From assembly GCF_020687165.1 (NCBI RefSeq), contig NZ_JAJEQC010000003.1: a stretch of 64,000 nt of DNA; one strand, written 5' to 3'. This document shows, one piece after another, positions 42,763 through 51,859 of this stretch (positions are counted from its first letter, which is position 1; every line of letters starts with the position of its first letter). Position numbers and translations under genes: made by a program. This stretch comes from Hominenteromicrobium mulieris (GTDB lineage Bacteria; Bacillota; Clostridia; Oscillospirales; Acutalibacteraceae). A model generated the notes under the pieces. That model was not told the origin of the DNA. It saw only the letters and a program-made list of their open reading frames with translations, and did no database searches.

Positions 42763-45408
42763 TTAGCCTTTCCTTTCGTTTTTTACAGCTTGCTCAATGC
42801 TCCGGTTTCTGTAAGAGTCATCGCCTGCCGTTACACTTTGAATATTCAGATGCGGCAAAATACGGAATACTTCCCGCGCGAAAACAGCATCGCAATTATA
42901 CGTATTACGCTCTCTGCTGAAAAACAGCTTGATGTTTTCCGGCAAAGAAAGGAACATCTGCGTATCAATCACGGTGTAATCCAGCCAATCGTTATATTTA
43001 TCGGTCAGCTCCTTGAGGGTGAGCTCGTTGAAATCCCTGCGCAGGAAAACCGCTACGGGCGCTTCCATGGAATGCAGCTGCTGTTCCAGCTCTTTCGCCC
43101 AACCCTTATGGTCGTTCTTTCCGACAAGATAAACATTTCGCGGCCGCTTTTTGTTTTCGGCATAATCGATTACTTCAAACTTCGGCGCTTTTCCGTAGAA
43201 CAGCATATCGTTCAGGTTCTGGATATTATCCGGCGCATCGTAATTTGTAAACATCTTATAATACGCGTCATACGCCGCACTGTTCACGTCTGCCTGCTTA
43301 TCATTTTCGTGCAGGTATGCGAGCATTTCGTTCATGGTATAAATTTTGCGGAACGGGAGATCGCGCACATCCATATACATGCCACGCTCTGCCATGTACG
43401 CATCATAGTCGTACATAAAGAGCACGATTGGCTTGCGCGTGATGGAAAAATCGAAGAAAACGCTGGAATAGTCCGTAATCAGCACGTCCACAGCATTCAA
43501 AAAGCTGTAACTGTCCACGTCATCCGGGAATTTTACAATGTGCTTATAACCTTCGATCGGCACCTTGTCTTTTACAAGCGGATGCAGGTTCACGTACATG
43601 ATCTGCTTATCCGTCAGCGCGCTGTCGAACTTTGTCAGCAGGTCGCGCACTTCCGCTTCGTACCCGCCTTTGTTTGCGCCGGAGCTCATCGCGCCGCGCC
43701 AAGTCGGCATGTAGGCAAAGGTTTCCTTGCCGTCCATTCCGTATTGCTTCCGCACCGCCGCTGCCGCGTCTTTATCCCAGAATATCGCGTTGCGCGGGTA
43801 CCCGCTCAGGATCACCTTTCCCGTATAGAGGTGATTCAGGTTGTAATCTTCCATCATGTGATCCATCGTATAGCGGTTCGGGTGCAGAAGATAGCTGCTG
43901 TGCAGGAAATTGCGCTGCATGTTGCTCATATCCTGAATGCCCATCGCCATTTTTTTGCCGAGGGTCTTCAGCGGCGTTCCGTGCCATGTATTCAAATAGA
44001 CCTGCCCTTCACGGCGGATAAAATACGTTGGAAAGCTCACATTATTTACAAGGTATCGGCTCGTTGCCAAAATCTTCTGGTATTTTCTCGAGCCGAGCGG
44101 AATGAGCTGCACACGGTTCAGCCCATACGCATCTAATATCTTCCGGTGCTCGCCCATCAGCTCTTTTTTCGACGTGTAATAGATGGTAAACGTCGGGTCC
44201 TTTGCCAGCTCGCGCATCATTGCGAACGGCGAATCATTTAGGTTCGTACCGTGGAAGGATTCAAAAAGCACCTGCTTGTCGCAAAGCGGCTTCTTTTTAC
44301 ACGTGCGCACGTAGTAGTATTTATTCAAATAACTGCGCTTTGAGAAAACCGTCAAAGCCTTGCGCATCGTTTTTGCCGCTTTGCCCAAAAGGCGCAGCAC
44401 GGAATTCGGCATCATGCTGTAAAGATACCACGTGAACTCGTGCTTGGCCAAAGCGCCCATCAGCCGTTTTTTGGAGAAGAAAAAGTCAAAAAACGCCTTG
44501 TTTCTGCGCCAGTCATCAAAATAGTGATCCAGATGCTGAAAGCCCTTACGGACGACTTTAAACTGCAGGTCTTTATCTTTATATGCCGTAAAATCGCGGA
44601 AGCGCAGGATCGTGTGCTTCAAATTGATGAAGCCGAGCACCTCTTTAAACTCCTCGAATGCGCCTTCCCGAATATAGTATTCGTTCATGATTGCGAGCGA
44701 ATCATACATCTGCAGGATGTTCTCGGAGAATGTCGCCGTGATTGCGCCTTCGCGCTTTAGAATATAGTAGTACAGCGGCTCGTTTACTTTGGAGATTCGG
44801 TTGGCATGCAGCATCAGCGGGTAGATGGTCGCAATGTCCTCATAAATTTTCCCTTTCGGGAAGCGTATCCCCGTGCGCTCAAATAAGGCGCGGCGGTAAA
44901 TTTTATTCCAGGCATACGGTGCATTTGTGTACAGAAGCTTCGGGTTTTCGTGCAGGCTCACACCGAACTCCAGAGTGCTGCCGCGCTGGAAAAAGCGCCG
45001 CGTTTCGGTATTTTCGTCTATGCCGTAATAGCCGCAAACCACAATGTCCGAATCTGTTTCAGCGGCGCGGTCGTACAGCTTTTGGTACATAGTCACGTTT
45101 AAATAGTCATCGCTGTCCACAAAGCCGATGTATTCACCGTGCGCATACGGAATACCGTAGTTGCGCGCATCGGATAGTCCGCCGTTTTCTTTGATGAGGC
45201 TTATCACCTTCTGCGGATATGCTGCGGCATAACGGTCTATGATCGCCTGCGAATTATCCTTTGTGCCGTCGTTGACAACAATGATCTCCATTTCTTCCAG
45301 CGTTTGCTTCACTAAGGAATCAAGGCAACGCTCCAAATACGCTTCAACGTTGTATACAGGAACGATAACGCTGACTTTTATCGAATCAAAATTACATTCT
45401 GACTTCAT
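42763..45408 (-). CDS. GT2 glycosyltransferase-CDP-glycerol glycerophosphotransferase fusion
   Basis: An 881-aa bifunctional protein. Residues ~8-300 are a family 2 glycosyltransferase (SVIVPVYNVEAYLERCLDSL, VNDGTKDNS, GYIGFVDSDDY). Residues ~370-740 are a TagF-like glycerophosphotransferase (YLNTWHGTPLKTLGK, YMPTWRG, DVLITDYSSVFFDFS). A C-terminal extension of about 130 residues is not assigned. It likely adds a sugar and polymerises glycerol phosphate on a wall teichoic acid or related polymer. ATG is one base from the stop of the preceding gene. Confidence 0.92.
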   Translation of the reverse strand: MKSECNFDSIKVSVIVPVYNVEAYLERCLDSLVKQTLEEMEIIVVNDGTKDNSQAIIDRYAAAYPQKVISLIKENGGLSDARNYGIPYAHGEYIGFVDSDDYLNVTMYQKLYDRAAETDSDIVVCGYYGIDENTETRRFFQRGSTLEFGVSLHENPKLLYTNAPYAWNKIYRRALFERTGIRFPKGKIYEDIATIYPLMLHANRISKVNEPLYYYILKREGAITATFSENILQMYDSLAIMNEYYIREGAFEEFKEVLGFINLKHTILRFRDFTAYKDKDLQFKVVRKGFQHLDHYFDDWRRNKAFFDFFFSKKRLMGALAKHEFTWYLYSMMPNSVLRLLGKAAKTMRKALTVFSKRSYLNKYYYVRTCKKKPLCDKQVLFESFHGTNLNDSPFAMMRELAKDPTFTIYYTSKKELMGEHRKILDAYGLNRVQLIPLGSRKYQKILATSRYLVNNVSFPTYFIRREGQVYLNTWHGTPLKTLGKKMAMGIQDMSNMQRNFLHSSYLLHPNRYTMDHMMEDYNLNHLYTGKVILSGYPRNAIFWDKDAAAAVRKQYGMDGKETFAYMPTWRGAMSSGANKGGYEAEVRDLLTKFDSALTDKQIMYVNLHPLVKDKVPIEGYKHIVKFPDDVDSYSFLNAVDVLITDYSSVFFDFSITRKPIVLFMYDYDAYMAERGMYMDVRDLPFRKIYTMNEMLAYLHENDKQADVNSAAYDAYYKMFTNYDAPDNIQNLNDMLFYGKAPKFEVIDYAENKKRPRNVYLVGKNDHKGWAKELEQQLHSMEAPVAVFLRRDFNELTLKELTDKYNDWLDYTVIDTQMFLSLPENIKLFFSRERNTYNCDAVFAREVFRILPHLNIQSVTAGDDSYRNRSIEQAVKNERKG

Positions 45409-45409
45409 T

Positions 45410-46567
45410 TTATCTATCCTTTATCCCTTCTGTAAGGAAAGTCATTATAAGATCCACACAGCGCTGCGTGTTGTTCGTGTCATCCGTCTCCACGAATTCT
45501 TTTCTAAAGGCGGTGAGCTTTTCGTAATCGTAGGGCGTGTGGAGAATACAGTCGACCAGAGGCTCGGCCTTTGTGAATGCGCAGTGCGGCATCTCTGCAA
45601 GCGGGTCAAAGTTGAGGCCGCGCGTTTCCTTGTAGCGTTCTAAATCGTAAACGTAGAAATACACCGGCTTTTTGATGAGGCTCGCCTCAATGGAAATAGC
45701 GGAATAGTCCGTGATGACGGCGTCTGCTACTGCCATTAGCGTGAAGGTGCCGAACTCCGGGCACTCGCGGAATTTCGGCAGCACACGGCGGCGCTCCAAG
45801 CGCTCGCGGTCGAGTGGGTGCAGCCGCACGATGAGCAGCATACCCATTTTTTCCGCCGCCGTGATAAGCGGCTCAATCTCAGGCATTTGCTCGCCGTCGC
45901 GGAACGTAGGAGCGTATAGGACGATCTTCTGCCCGCGCAGTTCCGGGTAGGCCGCGAAAAAGCGGCGGCGGCAACGCGCGCGATTCATTTTCAAAATGGC
46001 GTCTACGCGCGGCACGCCGGTCACGCGCATTTTATCGGCAGAAACGCCGAACGCCTCCTCATAGGCTTTTGCTGTACGGTGACTCGCACAGAGCACGGCA
46101 TCGTAGTGCTTATGCATCCCCATGCGCTCCGCAAGCTCTTTATCGCGCCCGCCGGGCACGGAAAGCGCCTGCCTGCCAAATTTCTTAATGGCGCCAAGCG
46201 CGTGCCAGACCTGCACCACGCGCAGCTCTTTACGGTGATGCAGCACGCTGACCGGGATGCAGTAGCCGTCTATGATGCACACATGCGCGGTGGAAAGCTC
46301 CGCGGCGCAGTGCTGCAAATGGAAACAATAGCGCAGGAGCTCTAACGGCGTATCGCCCATTTCGCGGCAGAGATACACAAGGCGCACCCCTGGATCACGC
46401 GCTTCAATCTCTGCGCCGAGCTGTTCAAAATCCGGCCGCTGGCTGTTCGACTGGCGGCTGATCATGACGACTTTTTTCTGCATGGGGCGCAGCTTCATGA
46501 CGGCGTACACGGCGTTATACAGCGCTTTGAAAACGGAGATCAGCCCGAGCAGTATTCTTTTTTTCAC
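45410..46567 (-). CDS. TagB/TagF-type CDP-glycerol glycerophosphotransferase
   Basis: A 385-aa protein of the glycerophosphotransferase family: VVQVWHALGAIKKFGRQAL (catalytic His region), VLYAPTFRDGEQMPE, and DAVITDYSAISIEASLIKKPVYFYVYDLE. GTG at 46567 follows AAAGGGG; the upstream 83 codons lack family similarity and a site. Slightly short compared with TagF, nearer TagB primase length. First gene of the tag operon. Confidence 0.88.
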   Translation of the reverse strand: MKKRILLGLISVFKALYNAVYAVMKLRPMQKKVVMISRQSNSQRPDFEQLGAEIEARDPGVRLVYLCREMGDTPLELLRYCFHLQHCAAELSTAHVCIIDGYCIPVSVLHHRKELRVVQVWHALGAIKKFGRQALSVPGGRDKELAERMGMHKHYDAVLCASHRTAKAYEEAFGVSADKMRVTGVPRVDAILKMNRARCRRRFFAAYPELRGQKIVLYAPTFRDGEQMPEIEPLITAAEKMGMLLIVRLHPLDRERLERRRVLPKFRECPEFGTFTLMAVADAVITDYSAISIEASLIKKPVYFYVYDLERYKETRGLNFDPLAEMPHCAFTKAEPLVDCILHTPYDYEKLTAFRKEFVETDDTNNTQRCVDLIMTFLTEGIKDR

Positions 46568-46700
46568 AGAGGCTTCGCCCCTTTCTGTGCAGCGCCGTTC
46601 CATTTTTGCGCATAGCGTGCGGCCTTTGCCCGCACCCCAAACACACGCTGCCAAATTTTTCCGTTGCGGAAAGCCGCACTTTTTCGCATTAAACAGAGTT

Positions 46701-46706
46701 AGTATA
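46701..46706 (-). promoter_or_regulatory. Possible extended -10 of the tag operon
   Basis: Minus strand TGGTATACT lies about 135 bp upstream of the first tag gene. No convincing -35 box is visible. Confidence 0.35.
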
Positions 46707-46899
46707 CCACACTGTGCAGAAAATCTCCAGTGTTTTACCGCAAAGTTCGCCGTTTCATTAAATCTTTGTAACAGTACGGAAAAATTTGCGCCCGAACCCC
46801 CGTGAATTTGTCGCATTCGCAGGAAAATTCAGGGTATTTTGCCTCCTAATCCTGCGTCAAAATCGTCTAAGAAGTCACAAATTCGCCGTAAGCCATAGG

Positions 46900-46937
46900 A
46901 AAAACGGGCAAGCACCGAAAAAGTGCCGCCCGTTTTT
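46900..46937. terminator. Terminator after the catalase remnant
   Basis: AAAAACGGGC pairs with GCCCGTTTTT, with an inner CAC/GTG pair. T-runs exist on both strands. Apart from this and the possible tag promoter, the 46568-46939 gap holds nothing I can identify. Confidence 0.75.
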
Positions 46938-46939
46938 GT

Positions 46940-47365
46940 TTAGTCGAACGAGGGGTTAAACGCGTAGAAGTTTTTGGAATCGAGTCGGTCAGTCGCGATG
47001 CGCAAGCCCTCGCCAAAGCGCTGGTAATGCACAATCTCGCGCTCGCGCAGGAACTTGATGGGGTCGCGCACATCGGGATCATCCGCAAAGCGCAGGATGT
47101 TGTCATACGTTACGCGGGCCTTCTGCTCGGCGGCGAGGTCTTCGTTGATGTCTGCCAGCGTGTCGCCCGTTACGGCGATGCACGCTGCACTGAACGGCGC
47201 GCCGGAGGCCGCTGCCGGGTAAACGCCCGTCGTGTGGTCGATGAAATACGCATCAAAGCCTTGCTTTTGAATTTCCTCCTGCGTCAAATTCCGCGTCAGC
47301 TGGTACACGATTGTCCCCACCATCTCGAGATGAGCGAGTTCTTCGGTGCCTACATACGTGACAGA
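46940..47365 (-). pseudogene. cotJC: Manganese catalase/CotJC-type spore protein, 5' truncated
   Basis: The C-terminal part of a manganese catalase-family protein is intact: YVGTEELAHLEMVGTIVYQL, AACIAVTGDTLADINEDLAAEQKARVTYDNIL, DDPDVRDPIKFLREREIVHYQRFGE and ...NPSFD. The first ~60 residues of the family, with the first metal ligands, are missing. Just before YVGTEE the frame passes into unrelated sequence. The break marks the left junction of the decayed conjugative element or a nearby deletion. The 5' part was not found in this window. Confidence 0.85.
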
Positions 47366-47764
47366 AATGCTCCGGTGTCCTTTCTTGGAGGACAAGCAGT
47401 TGCGTTTTGGACTTAAAATACATAGTCTTACCGAACTTAAGTCTGCAAAAAAGCGCTGCAATCCCGATAACGCAAAACACTCAAAAAGCCCTGATTTCAT
47501 CGAAGAAATGAAGCCAAAACGAATTGTAAATCTGTATGCGGTTGCTTCTGTATGAGTATTAACTGTGTAAGAATCGCCGTTAAATATGTTTCTGCTGTTT
47601 GCGGACAAGCAAATCTGCACTTTTCAACTGGTTGCTTCAAGAAAAGTCGAAAATCACTCGATTTACCGCAGTTGATTTTAAACTGAAAATTGGATATTTG
47701 CTCGATTACATAGCCGCCTGCTTCGCCGCAGGCGGCTAAATTTATGTGAAGGAGGAAAACCCAT
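47366..47764. other. Junction region between catalase remnant and conjugative element
   Basis: About 400 bp without a supportable gene. It holds a perfect hairpin at 47712-47737 (AGCCGCCTGC/GCAGGCGGCT). The first 14 bases of that hairpin recur at 56503-56516 after the CHAP gene. Short open frames here lack ribosome sites. Confidence 0.5.
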
Positions 47765-47935
47765 ATGGCAAATTGCAAAGTGATCGCGGTGACGAACCAA
47801 AAGGGTGGCGTGGGCAAGAGCATCTTTGCCCACGACAAGAACGGCAAGGTCGCCGCCGCATACCGCTCGCTGACGAAGGAGGTGTCGGAGCTTGAGCTCA
47901 AAACCGAGAGATTTAGGGATGACGCCGCTCGATGA
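47765..47935 (+). pseudogene. parA: parA with internal deletion
   Basis: 56 codons remain: the N-terminus MANCKVIAVTNQKGGVGKS with the deviant Walker A, joined directly to the C-terminal SIFAHDKNGKVAAAYRSLTKEV typical of full-length ParA of this family. About 200 central codons are gone without breaking the frame. The junction at GKS suggests recombination between short GKS repeats. ATPase function must be lost. The ParB start and ribosome site lie inside its 3' end. Confidence 0.85.
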
Positions 47936-48833
47936 CCTGTTCTCCACCGGCGAGAGTCGTGCGGAAGCGCAGCTTGAAAAGGTCGTTATGCTGAACCCCG
48001 CCGACATCTCCGACTTTCCCAACCATCCGTTCAAGGTCAAGCAGGACGAGGCTATGGCGGAGATGGCGGACAGCGTAAAGCAGTACGGCGTGCTGGTGCC
48101 TGCCCTTGTCCGCCCCAAGGCGGACGGCGGCTATGAGATGGTTGCCGGTCATAGGCGAAAATGTGCGGCAACGCTGGCAAGAATCACCGAAATGCCCTGC
48201 ATCGTCCGCAAACTCACCGATGACGAAGCGACGATCATCATGGTGGACAGCAATTTGCAGCGAGAAACGATCTTACCGTCCGAAAAAGCGTTTGCCTACA
48301 AGATGAAGTTGGAAGCCATAAAACGGCAAGGTGAAAGAACAGACTTAACTTCTTCTCCACTGGATAAGAAGTTGAAAGGACTAACCTCTGCACAGCAGGT
48401 CAGTCAAAAGAGTGGCGACAGTCAGCCACAGATTTATCGCTATATCCGCCTGACCGAGCTGATCCCACCGATGCTGGACATGGTGGACAGCGGCAAGATC
48501 GCTTTCCGCCCCGCCGTAGAGCTTTCCTACCTCTCCAAAGAACAGCAGCAGAGCCTATATGACACGATGGAGTGCGAGGACTGCACGCCGTCGCTTGCAC
48601 AGGCCATCAAAATGAAAGAGTTCAGCCGGGACGGAAAACTGACGGAGGAAGTCATCCTTTCCATGATGCAGGAGGAAAAACCGAACCAGCGCGAAAAGCC
48701 CGCTTTTCGCGACGAGCGAATAACGAGGCTCATTCCGAAATCGATCCCGCGAGGGCAGGAAACTGATTTTGTGATTCGAGCACTTGAATTTTACAATCGG
48801 CATTTGCAGCGCCGACGCGATCAGGAAAGATAG
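47892..48833 (+). CDS. parB: ParB/RepB/Spo0J-type partition protein
   Basis: A 313-aa protein with the ParB N-terminal nuclease/CTPase-like domain (LNPADISDFPNHPFKVKQDEAMAEMADSVKQYGVLVPALV, and GHRRK near residue 86). It also has a helix-turn-helix region (QQVSQKSGDSQPQIYRYIRLTELI). TTG at 47892 is preferred because AAGGAGG lies 9 bases before it. Its partner parA is broken, so partition function is doubtful. Confidence 0.85.
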   Translation: MSSKPRDLGMTPLDDLFSTGESRAEAQLEKVVMLNPADISDFPNHPFKVKQDEAMAEMADSVKQYGVLVPALVRPKADGGYEMVAGHRRKCAATLARITEMPCIVRKLTDDEATIIMVDSNLQRETILPSEKAFAYKMKLEAIKRQGERTDLTSSPLDKKLKGLTSAQQVSQKSGDSQPQIYRYIRLTELIPPMLDMVDSGKIAFRPAVELSYLSKEQQQSLYDTMECEDCTPSLAQAIKMKEFSRDGKLTEEVILSMMQEEKPNQREKPAFRDERITRLIPKSIPRGQETDFVIRALEFYNRHLQRRRDQER

Positions 48834-48984
48834 CGGGACGCCTTGGGGAAAGTCTGCCCTTTTGCGGAAGTGAAACGGCTGCGCAAATTTTCTCCCCCCT
48901 CTCCACACCTCACCCCCTGTTACTCCCTGTACTACCCGAAAAAGAAAGATCACAGCTATAGGTGGTCTGTATGGAAATTTTCCG

Positions 48985-49010
48985 AAAAGCGGCTGAAAAG
49001 CTGCTTTTTG
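48985..49010 (+). terminator. Hairpin between parB and the replication gene
   Basis: AAAAGCGGC pairs with GCTGCTTTT over 6 bases, followed by TTGTTTTTC. It may end parB transcription or attenuate the next gene, whose site GGAGG follows 15 bp later. Confidence 0.55.
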
Positions 49011-49037
49011 TTTTTCAGAACGAACGGAGGAAAAAAT

Positions 49038-49373
49038 ATGGTTCATTTCTTTGATGCGGACATAGCGAAAAAATACGGAGTTAATGCGGCGGTGCTGGCC
49101 TGCTTCCTTTGGGATTGTACCGAGCAGAAAAGTGCCGAATCGCCGCAGCTCCATGAAGGCAAGGTCTGGGTGCGCTGTTCGGTGCAGATGATGACCGGCT
49201 TTTTTCCGTTCCTGTCCTACGACGAAATCCGCTACGCCCTGAAACAACTGGTCAAGGGGCGGGTACTCACAAAAGGGCAATTCAACGAGAACCGCTTTGA
49301 CCGCACGAACTGGTACGCCTTTACCGAGTTCGGACAATTTCTTATGGCAGAAAGCGAGGGACGGACGCAATGA
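49038..49373 (+). CDS. Replisome organizer-like winged-helix protein
   Basis: A 111-aa protein: MVHFFDADIAKKYGVNAAVLACFLWDCTEQ and SYDEIRYALKQLVKGRVLTKGQFN form a helix-turn-helix domain like the N-terminus of element replication initiators. ATG at 49038 behind CGGAGG. It overlaps ardA by 4 bp. Confidence 0.7.
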   Translation: MVHFFDADIAKKYGVNAAVLACFLWDCTEQKSAESPQLHEGKVWVRCSVQMMTGFFPFLSYDEIRYALKQLVKGRVLTKGQFNENRFDRTNWYAFTEFGQFLMAESEGRTQ

Positions 49374-50053
49374 TGCACGTAGCAGATACAAGGGACTGCG
49401 CTTTTGAAGCCTTTATTACCAACCTCGGCAAATACAACGAGGGCTTTTTGGTGGGCGAATGGGTGGAGTTCCCCGTGACCAATGAAGAAATGCAGGCAGT
49501 TTTTCGGCGCATCGGCATCGGGCGGCGCTATGAGGAATGGTTCATCACCGACTATGACTGCCCGGACGAGGTTATCGGCAAGGTGCTCGGAGAATACGAG
49601 AGTCTGAGCGAGCTGAACTATCTCGCCGGGCAGATCATGGAACTGCGGGAGAGTGACGATTTCTGGCAGGCGGTTTTGGACTTGGGTGAGAACACCGGCA
49701 GCGTGCAGGAGCTGATCAACCTGACCGAGAATTTGGACTGCTTTGATTACCTGCCCGGTGTGCGGAGTGACTACGACCTCGGCTATTACTGGATTGAGGA
49801 AAGCGGATGCTACGACACAAGCAACCTTGGCGCACTGGCAAATTATATCGACTATGAAAGTTTTGGGCGCGATATTCGGTATGAAGAAGGCGGCGTGTTC
49901 GGGGATAACGGCTATGTGCGGTCAAACGGCGGCCGCTTTGTGGACATCTACGACGGCGACATCGAGAGCATCCCCGAAGAATACCGGATCAGCTCGCCTG
50001 TTGTGATGGAGCGTACCGAAGTCAAACGGCAAACGGAGCAGCCGGAACGATAG
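49370..50053 (+). CDS. ardA: Antirestriction protein ArdA
   Basis: A 227-aa, highly acidic DNA mimic. FEAFITNLGKYNEGFLVGEWVEFP and YDLGYYWIEESGCYDTSNLGALANYIDYESFGRDI are hallmarks. It blocks type I restriction enzymes during transfer. Common in Tn916/Tn1549-type elements. Intact. Confidence 0.93.
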   Translation: MMHVADTRDCAFEAFITNLGKYNEGFLVGEWVEFPVTNEEMQAVFRRIGIGRRYEEWFITDYDCPDEVIGKVLGEYESLSELNYLAGQIMELRESDDFWQAVLDLGENTGSVQELINLTENLDCFDYLPGVRSDYDLGYYWIEESGCYDTSNLGALANYIDYESFGRDIRYEEGGVFGDNGYVRSNGGRFVDIYDGDIESIPEEYRISSPVVMERTEVKRQTEQPER

Positions 50054-50065
50054 AATATGTGCCGT

Positions 50066-50180
50066 TTTCTGCATATACAATTCCATTATATGCACATATT
50101 TCAAGGAAAATATATGCATATAACTCATATAGTTGCTTGCTTTTCTGCATATAATATGCTATAATTATGTGCAGAAAGGC
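50066..50180 (+). promoter_or_regulatory. Repeated TGCATATA boxes and promoter before the Fic gene
   Basis: TTTCTGCATATA occurs near 50066 and again near 50142. The second copy pairs with ATTATGTGCAGAAA just before the start, enclosing TATAAT about 17 bp after TTGCTT. ATATGCACATAT and ATATATGCATATA lie between. This is a likely autoregulatory operator cluster for the Fic protein, which has a C-terminal winged helix. Confidence 0.6.
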
Positions 50181-50189
50181 TGGTGCTGT

Positions 50190-51236
50190 ATGAGAAAATT
50201 CGATTACTCCTTTTTGAATAACGGTTTGCTGCCTGCAAACCTTGTGAACCTCACTTTCAATATTGCGGCACTCAAAACAATGGCGGGTGTGCGCAAGGAC
50301 GAATACACGCAGATCTTCACGGAGCTGGAAGCTGTTGCAAAGGTGCAGTCCATCAAAAGCTCCAACGCCATCGAGGGCATTGTGACCAGTGACGAGCGTA
50401 TCGCCGCCATTGTCAATCAGAACAGCGCCCCGCTGAACCACAACGAGGCGGAGATCGCCGGGTATAGAGATGCGCTGAATGAGATCCACTTGGGCTATGA
50501 ACATATTGACTTCCGGCAGAGCGACATTCTGCGGCTGCACGAAACGATGATGAGCTTTGCGGGCTATGAGTACGGCGGGCAGTACAAGACGGACGACAAT
50601 GTGATTCTGGAGATCGACGCTGACGGAAACCGTCGTGTCCGCTTCCGTCCTACCCCTGCGAGCGAAGCGCCGAAATCAATGGAGCAGTTGGAGCTTGCTT
50701 ATCTGGATGCACGAAACGATGCAAATATCAATCAGCTCCTTTTGATCCCCTGTGTGATTCTGGACTTCCTCTGCATCCACCCGTTCCGGGACGGCAACGG
50801 CAGAATGTCCCGCCTGCTCTCGCTGCTGCTGTTATACAAAAACGGCTTTGACGCAGGAAAATATGTGTCCTTCGAGGAACAGATCAACAATTACAAGGCA
50901 TATTATTACGAAGCCCTGCGGCAGTCCTCGGCAGGATGGGAAACGAATGAGAACTCCTATTTCCCCTTTATCGAGAATTTCCTGTCCACCCTTTATATGT
51001 GCTATAAGGAACTGGACAAGCGGTTTGCGGTGGTACACGGCAAGAAAATCACGAAGAAAGCCCGTGTGGAAGCGACCGTCCTGAACAGCCTGACGCCGCT
51101 TTCCAAAGCAGAGATTTGCAAAATTCTTCCCGATGTCAGCCCCACGACCGTCGAAGCCGTCCTCGGCGCCATGGTCAAAACCGGCTCGGTAAAACGAATC
51201 GGCTCAGGACGGGCGACGAGATATATTAAGGCGTAA
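50190..51236 (+). CDS. Fic family AMP-transferase
   Basis: A 348-aa protein. Active motif HPFRDGNGRMSR near residue 196; an N-terminal inhibitory helix with SNAIEG (S-x-x-x-E-G) near residue 57, so a class II Fic. A C-terminal winged helix (TPLSKAEICKILPDVSPTTVEAVLGAMVKTGSVKRIG) suggests DNA-binding autoregulation. It probably AMPylates a target protein. Cargo inserted between ardA and the toprim gene. ATG at 50190 behind GAAAGGCTGG. Confidence 0.92.
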   Translation: MRKFDYSFLNNGLLPANLVNLTFNIAALKTMAGVRKDEYTQIFTELEAVAKVQSIKSSNAIEGIVTSDERIAAIVNQNSAPLNHNEAEIAGYRDALNEIHLGYEHIDFRQSDILRLHETMMSFAGYEYGGQYKTDDNVILEIDADGNRRVRFRPTPASEAPKSMEQLELAYLDARNDANINQLLLIPCVILDFLCIHPFRDGNGRMSRLLSLLLLYKNGFDAGKYVSFEEQINNYKAYYYEALRQSSAGWETNENSYFPFIENFLSTLYMCYKELDKRFAVVHGKKITKKARVEATVLNSLTPLSKAEICKILPDVSPTTVEAVLGAMVKTGSVKRIGSGRATRYIKA

Positions 51237-51349
51237 GGAGAATAACAATGTTTTTCTACGGAAAGACCATAGATGTTAATATGCGTTGCTTGCGGCAACG
51301 GCCCTTTTGCGATTAAAATAAGCGCATCAAGTCCTAAGGAGGCGTGGAT

Positions 51350-51859
51350 ATGTTGAATGAAAACATCAAAAGGGCAAGAAAAGCGAAAGGCCTTTCTCAA
51401 GAAGAACTTGCCGTAAAGCTAAATGTAGTAAGACAGACGGTATCAAAATGGGAAAACGGTTTGTCGGTTCCGGATTCTGATTTACTGATTTTTCTGGCAG
51501 AGGAATTAGACACATCCGTAAGTGCGTTGCTTGGTGAAACCATACAGGAGCAGGAGCCTGACGATCTCAAGACTATTTCCGAAAAGCTTGAGATAATCAA
51601 CCTCCAGCTTGCCAAAAGAACCATGGCACGGACAAAGGTCATTCGGTGGGGACTCCTTTCTCTGTGCGCGCTGATCGTTATCGTATATGTCGTTCTTGCA
51701 GCAATGAAGAGTTCTTATTTGGGCTGGGATTACAGTAATCCTGAACTGGCGGTTGCGGGAACGATTCTACATGGTTTCGAGTTTATCTTTGCAAGGCTTG
51801 CCCCCATTGTGCTGCTTGTTTGCGTGGTTGGAGTCATGTTGACATGGAGGAAGCGGTAA
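51350..51859 (+). CDS. XRE regulator with two membrane segments
   Basis: A 169-aa protein. Residues ~5-60 form an XRE helix-turn-helix (IKRARKAKGLSQEELAVKLNVVRQTVSKWENGLSVP); residues ~98-118 and ~143-163 are hydrophobic. Membrane-tethered regulators of this layout are frequent in Clostridia. AGGAGG with 7-nt spacing supports ATG at 51350. Overlaps the next gene by one base. Confidence 0.85.
   Translation: MLNENIKRARKAKGLSQEELAVKLNVVRQTVSKWENGLSVPDSDLLIFLAEELDTSVSALLGETIQEQEPDDLKTISEKLEIINLQLAKRTMARTKVIRWGLLSLCALIVIVYVVLAAMKSSYLGWDYSNPELAVAGTILHGFEFIFARLAPIVLLVCVVGVMLTWRKR

Noticed and set aside
47346..47555. Plus-strand frame of 69 codons over the catalase junction
   Set aside because: The start overlaps the catalase remnant, there is no ribosome site, and no family is recognised.
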